Source: Gelria sp. Kuro-4
Lineage (GTDB): Bacteria; Bacillota; DTU030; DUMP01
Direction: 5' to 3'
DNA: 64,000 nucleotides
NCBI RefSeq assembly: GCF_019668485.1
Contig: NZ_AP024619.1
Span: forward strand, 2,287,757 to 2,351,756
The stretch's first letter is position 1; each line of letters starts with the position of its first letter. Shown here in pieces: positions 58,208-64,000 of the stretch. The notes beneath the pieces are model-generated. The model was not told the origin of the DNA and ran no database searches. It was given only the letters and a program-made list of their open reading frames with translations. The position numbers and the translations under genes are program-made.

Positions 58208-59398
58208 GGCCATCACCCCGGCTTCCGAAAGGGCCACCCAGGTCCACACGCGCCCCATGGCGGCACGGAAGTAGTCCACCGAGAGCGGAAAACACAAATG
58301 CAGCGGCGAGAGCATAAACCCGGCCTGGCCCGCGGCATAGGCCAGAGCCGCCCAGCGCAGGTTCAGAGCGCCGCCCAGGGTGAGCAGGCCCTGGATGAGC
58401 GGGAAGCTGACGCCGATGTAGCCCACGCTCGAGCCCATGAGCAGGCCTGCGCAGAAGGGAATCCCCAGCACCGCCAGCAGCGGCGGCACCCCCAGGGCGG
58501 CGAAGATGCCGGGCATGGCCTCCACCGCCCCGGTGGCGAGGAGCACGCCGCGAAAGGCCATGATGGCCGCCACGCTGGCCATGATGTCGTTTCCCATCAG
58601 CGTCTGCAAAAGGCGCGGCAGCCGCCGCAGCGGGTAGCGGTGGAGAATGAGCAGCAGGCCCAGGACCGCCCCGACGGAGAGGGCAACGTTCAGGTTGAAC
58701 ACCAAAACCAGCATAACGATGAGCAGCACCGGCCACGCCTCCCGCAGGAACCGGCCCCACACCGCAAGCTGCTCCCCGGCCGGGGCCGCCACCGCCGTGA
58801 GCTCGGCCGAGGGCAGGCCGCGGAAGGCCACCACGGCGCCCACCAGGCAGGCAAAGAGGGTAAAAGGCCACATGTGGCGGATGAGGCTCCCGGTGGGCAC
58901 GGCCAGTATCCCGGCCGCCAGCACCACCGCCTGGTAGAGCGGCAGCCAGTATTCAAACAGGTGGCGGTACCAGTAGTTGATGTAGGCCTTGCGCTCGCGG
59001 GAGAGGCCGAGCGGGCTTCCCACCTGCTCCACCATGGGGCAGGAGAAGACGGCGCCGCCCGCCGAAGGCAGAAGGCCGATGAAGGCCGGCAGCGCAGCCA
59101 AGGCCAGGCGCGGGTCGCGGAAGGCCGCCCGCGCCCGCTCCACCATGCGCTGCATCAGTTCTTTTTCCGTGAGAAAGTTCTCCAAGAGCATGACCAGTCC
59201 CAGGATGAGAAGAAGGTTGATGGTCTCCCAGGCCTTAAGGCCGGCCCACATGGAGCCGACGATGGCGAAGGGAGCGAGGTGGAAAAGAAACCCCAAGAAA
59301 AAGGAGCCCAGCACCATTACCCAACCCAACCGGACGTGCCGGCCGATGAGGACGGCGAGAAAGAGTGCCGTAAGACCGAGTTTCCAGAGTGCAGCCAA
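58178..59398 (-). CDS. DUF401 family membrane protein
   Basis: 406 residues from a TTG start after AAGGGAAG. Around ten TM helices (LGLTALFLAVLIGRHVRLGW VMVLGSFFLGFLFHLA; LALAALPAFIGLLPSAGGAVFSCPMVEQ; VLLIVMLVLVFNLNVALSVGAVLGLLLI; GVPPLLAVLGIPFCAGLLMGSSVGYIGVSFPLI). The pattern of reentrant GG/PSAGG loops is like ion-transporter-type families. It lies 67 nt after lysK on the same strand and may be cotranscribed with the lysine operon. The substrate is unknown. Confidence 0.88.
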   Translation of the reverse strand: MAALWKLGLTALFLAVLIGRHVRLGWVMVLGSFFLGFLFHLAPFAIVGSMWAGLKAWETINLLLILGLVMLLENFLTEKELMQRMVERARAAFRDPRLALAALPAFIGLLPSAGGAVFSCPMVEQVGSPLGLSRERKAYINYWYRHLFEYWLPLYQAVVLAAGILAVPTGSLIRHMWPFTLFACLVGAVVAFRGLPSAELTAVAAPAGEQLAVWGRFLREAWPVLLIVMLVLVFNLNVALSVGAVLGLLLILHRYPLRRLPRLLQTLMGNDIMASVAAIMAFRGVLLATGAVEAMPGIFAALGVPPLLAVLGIPFCAGLLMGSSVGYIGVSFPLIQGLLTLGGALNLRWAALAYAAGQAGFMLSPLHLCFPLSVDYFRAAMGRVWTWVALSEAGVMALGIALYALA

Positions 59399-59465
59399 AG
59401 CGCAACTTCCCTTCCCTATGGTTGGAAGTTACCTTCGACAGCTTACGGCGATTTCCTCCCCGGTT

Positions 59466-60554
59466 TCACGCCTGCCGCCGCTGAACCCCTCCCTCGCCGG
59501 TCAAGGCCGGGTGGGTCAACACACGCGCCAGCACAGCGATGGCCTGCGCGTACTCCGACAGGGGCAGGTGCTCGCTCGGCGTGTGGTCCAGGCGGGAGTC
59601 GCCCGGGCCGTAGGCCAGGATGGGCACTCGCCAGGCCGGCCCCACAATGTTCATGTCGGCCGTGCCGCTCTTCAGTTTGAACGCCGGCCGCCCGCCCTGG
59701 GCGCGGATGGCTGCCAGGAAGGCCCGGGCGAGCGGCGTGTTTTTTCCGGCCTTAAATGCACTTTGGGCGGGCGAGAAGGTGAGCTCCACCCGCGGGTCCA
59801 GCCCTTCAAGGCGCTCCTTCAGGGCCGCCGGTTCCAGGCCCGGCGGCAGGCGCAGGCCGATGCCGAGCCTGGCCTCTTCCACCAGGCCGTCACTTTGGCT
59901 CGCCATGTCCCGCAGGGAGGCCTCCAGGGCGGCAAAGCCGCTCTTGCCCCCGTTCAGTTCAGCGCAGAGTTCCTGTACCCGCGTCCAAAACTGCACCGCC
60001 ACCTCGGGCGCGCCGGTCTCGGGGCCGGCGCTGTGGCCGGCCGGGCGGCGCACCCGGGCGGTGAGGTTCAGGCACCCCTTGTAACCCAGCGTCACCGCCG
60101 CCCAGCCGCTCGGCTCCCCCACCAGGCAGAAGTCCGGCCGGTAACGGTCGCGCACATAGCAGGCGCCCGGCGACAGCGCCGTCTCCTCCCCCGCGGCCGC
60201 GATAAAGATGAGGCGCAGCCCCAGCGCCGCCTTTACCCGCTCGGCCGCCGCCAGGAAAGCGGCCAGGGCGCCCTTGGCGTCCACTGCTCCCCGGCCAAAG
60301 AGGCAGCCCGCCTCCCGGCGCACCGGGATGTAGCCGGGGGCGGTGTCCAGGTGGCCGAGAAAAAGGAGCGTTTTTTCCCCTGTTCCTCTCTCGCCAACGG
60401 CGTTCCCGGCCGCATCCACTTCGGCCCGCCAGCCGCGGCGCCGCAGGAAATCCACCAGGTAGGCGGCCGCTTCCCCCTCCTCTCCCGAAGGGCTGGGGAT
60501 GCGGCAGAGGCCGGCGAGCAGGGCCACCTCGTCCTCCCTAAGCTCCGGCTGCAT
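59466..60554 (-). CDS. lysK: LysK-type M20 deacylase, LysW-lysine/ornithine hydrolase
   Basis: 362 residues from the ATG at 60554; the TTG at 60563 is an alternative, both read in the end of lysJ. M20 peptidase: ALLAGLCRIPSPSGEEGEAA, LLFLGHLDTAPGYIPVRR with metal His-Asp, GRGAVDAKGALAAFL, and IAAAGEETALSPGACYV with the catalytic Glu-Glu. It releases lysine (or ornithine) from the LysW carrier protein. It is the last visible enzyme of the operon. Confidence 0.88.
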   Translation of the reverse strand: MQPELREDEVALLAGLCRIPSPSGEEGEAAAYLVDFLRRRGWRAEVDAAGNAVGERGTGEKTLLFLGHLDTAPGYIPVRREAGCLFGRGAVDAKGALAAFLAAAERVKAALGLRLIFIAAAGEETALSPGACYVRDRYRPDFCLVGEPSGWAAVTLGYKGCLNLTARVRRPAGHSAGPETGAPEVAVQFWTRVQELCAELNGGKSGFAALEASLRDMASQSDGLVEEARLGIGLRLPPGLEPAALKERLEGLDPRVELTFSPAQSAFKAGKNTPLARAFLAAIRAQGGRPAFKLKSGTADMNIVGPAWRVPILAYGPGDSRLDHTPSEHLPLSEYAQAIAVLARVLTHPALTGEGGVQRRQA

Positions 60555-61755
60555 CTGCGGCAACCTCTTTCCCGGCCAGCACCCGGCCCAGCGCCGCCGC
60601 CACCTGCGCCAGCTCTTCTTCCGTGATAACCAGGGGTGGAAGGAGCCGGATCACCTGGGGCCCGGCCGCCAGCGCCAGCACCCCGGCCTGCTGCAGCGCG
60701 GCCAGGTAAGGGGCGGCGCGGAAACGCAGTTCGATGCCGATCATAAGGCCCAGCCCGCGCACCTCCCGCACCGCCGGGAGTGCCAGCTCCCGCAGGCGGT
60801 CCTGGAAAGCCGCACCCAGGCGCGCGGCGCGCTCCGGCAGGCCCTCGTCCAAAAGCACGTCCAGGGCCGCGCCGGCCGCGGCGCACGCCAGGGGATTGCC
60901 TCCGAAGGTAGAAGCGTGCATACCGGGGCTGAGCCCGGCCACCCGCGGCCCCAAGGCCACGGCACCCATGGGCAGCCCCCCGGCGATCCCCTTGGCCAGG
61001 CAAAGAAGGTCAGGCACCACGCCGTAGTGCTCGGCGGCAAAGAGGTGACCGGTGCGGCCGAAACCCGTTTGCACCTCGTCCAGGATGAGGAGGGCACCGC
61101 GGGCGCGCGCCAGCTGCGCAGCGCCCTGGAGGTACGCAGGCGTAGCCGGGTACACCCCGCCCTCGCCCTGTACGGGCTCGAGGAGGACGGCGGCGGTGTC
61201 GGCCGTCACTGCTTCCGCCAGCGCCGGAAGGTCGTTGAAGGGCACGTGCGTAAAACCGGAAACCAGGGGCTGGAAGGGCTTTTTGTACTGCTCCTTCCAG
61301 GTGGCGCTGAGGGCACCCAGGGTGCGGCCGTGAAAGCCTCGCCGCGCGGCTACAACACCAGGGCGGCCGGTGGAGGCGCGGGCGAACTTGATGGCCGCTT
61401 CCACCGCCTCCGTACCGGAGTTGCAGAGAAAAAAGCGGTCCAGCCCCGGCGGTGTTACCTGGGCCAGACGGGCCAGGTAGGCGGCGCGGGCGTCGTTTCC
61501 CAGCGCCCCCGGGCAGGTGAGGAGCCGTCCCGCCTGCTCCCGGATGGCCGCCACCACCTTGGGGTGGCAGTGGCCCACCACCGCCACCCCGTGGCCACCG
61601 ATGCAGTCGATGTAGCAGCGCCCCGCAGCATCCCAGACGCGCGCCCCCTCGCCCCGCACCACGGCCAGGTCCCGCTTGTGGTAAAGCGGTGCTTCGTGCC
61701 GGGCCTCCAGGGCGGCAATCGCTTCCGCGGTCAGCGTGCCCGGTGCAGCGCTCAT
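60538..61755 (-). CDS. lysJ: LysJ-type aminotransferase, LysW-aminoadipate semialdehyde aminotransferase
   Basis: 405 residues, class III PLP enzyme. [70 protein letters not shown] and the Schiff-base lysine in [19 protein letters not shown]. Close to ArgD by family; the LysW-dependent role is assigned from the lysX-lysY-lysZ-lysK context. The start overlaps the lysZ stop by 4 nt. Confidence 0.9.
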   Translation of the reverse strand: MSAAPGTLTAEAIAALEARHEAPLYHKRDLAVVRGEGARVWDAAGRCYIDCIGGHGVAVVGHCHPKVVAAIREQAGRLLTCPGALGNDARAAYLARLAQVTPPGLDRFFLCNSGTEAVEAAIKFARASTGRPGVVAARRGFHGRTLGALSATWKEQYKKPFQPLVSGFTHVPFNDLPALAEAVTADTAAVLLEPVQGEGGVYPATPAYLQGAAQLARARGALLILDEVQTGFGRTGHLFAAEHYGVVPDLLCLAKGIAGGLPMGAVALGPRVAGLSPGMHASTFGGNPLACAAAGAALDVLLDEGLPERAARLGAAFQDRLRELALPAVREVRGLGLMIGIELRFRAAPYLAALQQAGVLALAAGPQVIRLLPPLVITEEELAQVAAALGRVLAGKEVAADAAGA

Positions 61756-62585
61756 GCCGCGATCACCGTCCCTTCCCCGGCCAGGGCCAGAGTGAGTGGC
61801 CGCGCCCGGCGGGCATCGGCGATGATCACCCGCTCCACCCCGCCGGCGACGGCTTCGGCGGCAGCCAGGAGTTTTTTCTTCATCCGGCCCTGGGCTACGC
61901 CCTGAAAACTGGCGAGTTTGCCGGCCGGTATCCGGCTGATCAGTGAGCGGGCGTCCGCCGGGTCGCGCAGGAGGCCGGGGACGTTGCTCAGAAACACCAA
62001 GGCCTCCGCTCCCAGGGCGCAGGCCACCCCCGCCGCCACCCGGTCGGCATCGAGGTTGAGGGCTTCGCCCGCCTCGCTCAGGGCCAGCGAGCTGATCACC
62101 GGCGTGCAGCCGGCGGAAAGGAGCAGGCGCAGGAGGGGGGCGTTCACGGCTTCCAGCCGCCCGCTGTAATCGTCCCGGAGAACCACCGTGCGCCCGTCCA
62201 CCACGGCCTTCACCGCCTTTTTGCGCAGGCCGGTGATGAGGCGCCCGTCCAGCCCGGAGAGCCCCACGGCGTTTACCCCTTCTTTTTGCAGCGCCTCCAC
62301 CAGGAGCTTGTTGAGGCGCCCGGCGCAGGCCATAAGGAGCACCTCCAGGGCGGCGCGGTCGGTGTAGCGGCTCTTTACCCCCGAGGGAGACATATAATGG
62401 CGCGGCGGCTGGCCCAGGGCCAGCGCAAGTTCATCGGCGGCCGCCGAGCCGCCGTGTACCAGCACAACTTCCCGGGCCGTCCTCCCCGCCGGCCCGGCGG
62501 CCGCGCCTTTGAGACAGTCAGCCAAATCCTTCACCAGGGCGCCGGGTTCAATCCCGGCCGCTCCACCCAGTTTTACCACCAGCAT
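61752..62585 (-). CDS. lysZ: LysZ-type kinase, LysW-aminoadipate 6-kinase
   Basis: 277 residues. LVVKLGGAAGIEPGALVKDL, VVLVHGGSAAADELALALGQ, a long substrate insertion HYMSPSGVKSRYTDRAALEVLLMA (found in LysZ rather than in ArgB), SGLDGRLITGLRKKAVKAVV, ALNLDADRVAAGVACALGAEALVFLSNVPG and GRMKKKLLAAAEAV. It phosphorylates the side-chain carboxylate of the LysW-bound substrate. AGTGGA-type ribosome site (GGAGGGAAGGCC) before the ATG. Confidence 0.92.
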   Translation of the reverse strand: MLVVKLGGAAGIEPGALVKDLADCLKGAAAGPAGRTAREVVLVHGGSAAADELALALGQPPRHYMSPSGVKSRYTDRAALEVLLMACAGRLNKLLVEALQKEGVNAVGLSGLDGRLITGLRKKAVKAVVDGRTVVLRDDYSGRLEAVNAPLLRLLLSAGCTPVISSLALSEAGEALNLDADRVAAGVACALGAEALVFLSNVPGLLRDPADARSLISRIPAGKLASFQGVAQGRMKKKLLAAAEAVAGGVERVIIADARRARPLTLALAGEGTVIAA

Positions 62586-62600
62586 GGCCTTCCCTCCTAC

Positions 62601-63632
62601 CTAGGGGTGCAGCCCCGGAAAGTCCAGGGCACAGGTTTCCGGATAACCGGCCATCAGGTTGAAGCACTGCACCGCCTGGCCGGCCGCTCCTTTTACCAGG
62701 TTGTCGATGGCCGCCAGCACCACCAGGCGGCGCGAGTGCGGGTCGCGTTCAAAGCCGATGTCGCAGTAGTTAGTCCCCGCCAGGATCTTCGGCTCCGGGT
62801 ACTTGTACACGCCGTGGCGCTCGCTCACCAGGCGGATAAAAGGCTCTGCGCCGTACGCCGCCCGGTACACCTGCCAGATGTCCTTGGCGCTCAAGTCGTC
62901 CTTGAGAAAGACGTGGCAGGTGGTAAGGATACCGCGCACCAGGTCCACCGAGGTGGCCGAGAGGTTCACCTCCACCGGACCGTGGAAGGCCAGCTCCTGG
63001 GCGATTTCCGCCGTGTGGCGGTGCCCCGTGGGAGCGTAGGAGCGTACCACCTGGCTGCGCTCGGGGTGGTGCGAGGCCGGCGACGGGTGGCTCCCGCCGG
63101 CAGAGGAACCGAACTTTCCCTCAATGACCACGCGGTTTTCCACCAGGTCCGCCTTAAAGAGCGGTGCCAGGGCCAGGATGGTGGCCGTGGCCAAGCAGCC
63201 CGCCCCCGCCACCCAGGCGGCCTGTTTGATCGCCGCCCGGTGCAGCTCGGGGATGCCGTAGGCGAAGCGGTTGAGAAGCTCCGGGTGCGGGTGCGTAAAG
63301 CCGTACCACACAGGGTAGGCCGCCGCATCCCTCAGGCGGAAGTCGGCGGAAAGGTCGATAACCCGCGGGGCAAGGGGAAGGAGGGTCTCCGCGCGCGGGG
63401 CCACCGCGCCGTGGGGCAGCGCAATAAAGAGGGCGTCGCAGGGCTTAAGATCCGCCAGGCGGCAGAACTTGAGGGCCGTGCGCCGACGCAGGTTCGGGTG
63501 AACAGCGGTGACGGGCTTCCCCGCGCGCGACTCCGAGGTCACCTGCTGGATCTCGACCTCCGGGTGCCCGAGGAGCAGGCGCAGGAGCTCACCCCCCACG
63601 TACCCCGAGCCGCCGATGATGCTGACTTTCAT
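62601..63632 (-). CDS. lysY: LysY-type reductase, LysW-aminoadipyl phosphate reductase
   Basis: 343 residues. [20 protein letters not shown] nucleotide site, [48 protein letters not shown] with the catalytic Cys (GCLATATIL), and the [10 protein letters not shown] and [11 protein letters not shown] segments of LysY rather than ArgC (where HTHxPE-type loops differ). It reduces the acyl phosphate to the semialdehyde. The start overlaps the lysX stop by 4 nt. Confidence 0.92.
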   Translation of the reverse strand: MKVSIIGGSGYVGGELLRLLLGHPEVEIQQVTSESRAGKPVTAVHPNLRRRTALKFCRLADLKPCDALFIALPHGAVAPRAETLLPLAPRVIDLSADFRLRDAAAYPVWYGFTHPHPELLNRFAYGIPELHRAAIKQAAWVAGAGCLATATILALAPLFKADLVENRVVIEGKFGSSAGGSHPSPASHHPERSQVVRSYAPTGHRHTAEIAQELAFHGPVEVNLSATSVDLVRGILTTCHVFLKDDLSAKDIWQVYRAAYGAEPFIRLVSERHGVYKYPEPKILAGTNYCDIGFERDPHSRRLVVLAAIDNLVKGAAGQAVQCFNLMAGYPETCALDFPGLHP

Positions 63633-64000
63633 TCCTCTCCCACCTTCAGCACGTAGTCCACCAGCCTGCCGGCCACATCTACTCCGCTCGCCTCGGTGAG
63701 GCTTTTAAACTCCATGGTGGCGTTCACCTCAGTGACGAGGAGACCACGCGGGCTTTCGATCAGGTCCACCGCCACCGCCCCGCCGCCCACCGCCGCCGCG
63801 GCCCTGCAGGCCAGGTCGGCGATTGCGGGGGTGAGCGGGCAGTTCGTGCAGTGCGCCCCGCGGGCGGCGTTGGTGATCCAGTGGCCGGAGCTGCGGTACA
63901 TGGCCGCCACCGGCTCACCGCCGATCACCACCACCCGGATGTCCCGTCCCGGCTTGGCGATGTACTCCTGGATATAGAAAATGGAGTGCTGGTAGGAACC
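63629..64000 (-). CDS. lysX: LysX-type ATP-grasp ligase (LysW-aminoadipate ligase), 5' end outside window
   Basis: The C-terminal 123 codons are visible. [43 protein letters not shown] and [39 protein letters not shown] are the C-terminal ATP-grasp lobe, as in LysX/RimK. The usual NTARGG loop reads NAARGA. The substrate-determining region and lysW are outside the window, so lysine versus arginine specificity cannot be settled here. Confidence 0.9.
   Translation of the reverse strand, partial: GSYQHSIFYIQEYIAKPGRDIRVVVIGGEPVAAMYRSSGHWITNAARGAHCTNCPLTPAIADLACRAAAAVGGGAVAVDLIESPRGLLVTEVNATMEFKSLTEASGVDVAGRLVDYVLKVGEE

Noticed and set aside
58298-63656. Long plus-strand frames (460, 545, 468 and 456 codons) over DUF401 and the lysine operon
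   Set aside because: All are antisense to genes with clear catalytic motifs; high GC makes long spurious frames common here.

Overview
The window looks like chromosomal DNA of a motile, probably spore-forming Gram-positive bacterium of the Clostridia. This follows from a Bacillus-type flagellar order (flgM-flgN-flgK-flgL-yviE-fliW-csrA), the YvyF-type flagellar-region protein, DegS/DegU, sporulation-type kinases, YvrJ/DUF1659/DUF2922 small proteins, an S-box riboswitch before metK, and strong AGGAGG ribosome binding sites with many GTG and TTG starts. Most of the sequence is GC-rich; roughly the first 12 kb is visibly less so. I cannot name the genus. A Moorella-like or related thermophilic clostridial lineage is only a guess. 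No rRNA, tRNA, CRISPR array or complete transposase gene was seen.

Layout. 1-12.3 kb: late flagellar genes on the minus strand (fliD, flaG, a TPR glycosyltransferase, fliC). They are divergent from a 1333-residue methyltransferase/multi-glycosyltransferase and the four dTDP-L-rhamnose genes, which suggests decoration of flagellin or the cell surface. 12.5-15.4 kb: two neighbouring exported, self-processing hydrolases. 15.5-17.2 kb: decayed toxin-antitoxin genes. 17.3-24.5 kb: a two-component system and an LTXXQ envelope protein, divergent from a MacA/MacB-type exporter with repeated PhoB-box-like sites between them. 24.8-25.2 kb: a second broken PIN-toxin locus. 25.3-29 kb: an SLH-domain protein and a YtrA-type regulator with an ABC-2 transporter. 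29.2-30.5 kb: a MarR regulator and ArsM arsenite methyltransferase lying between two direct repeats. 31-33.3 kb: an ECF sigma factor with a membrane partner, and a PadR regulator with a Gly/His-rich small protein. 33.4-38.7 kb: csrA to flgM plus the YvyF-like gene, with a near-consensus sigma-28 promoter before flgM.

38.7-54.5 kb: comF, a GGDEF protein, argS, a sporulation-type kinase, fapA (DUF342), a family-4 uracil-DNA glycosylase, an HD-GYP phosphodiesterase under a c-di-GMP-I riboswitch, the sigma-factor/DUF1659/DUF2922/YvrJ cluster, DUF192, DegS-EamA-DegU, and metK under a SAM-I riboswitch. 54.5-58.2 kb: an XRE regulator, a second HD-GYP protein, a ComK-like protein, QueT and a triple-LysM protein. 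58.2-64 kb: a DUF401 transporter and a tightly coupled lysX-lysY-lysZ-lysJ-lysK operon, the LysW carrier-protein route to lysine (or ornithine) that is best known from Thermus and archaea.

Cross-cutting themes. (1) Cyclic di-GMP: one GGDEF enzyme, two HD-GYP proteins and a riboswitch lie close to flagellar genes. (2) At least three promoters resemble sigma-28 sites and tie the glycosyltransferases to flagellin. (3) Two families of short dispersed repeats sit at gene 3' ends and in some cases supply the last codons or coincide with gene breakage. (4) Toxin-antitoxin remnants are repeatedly broken.
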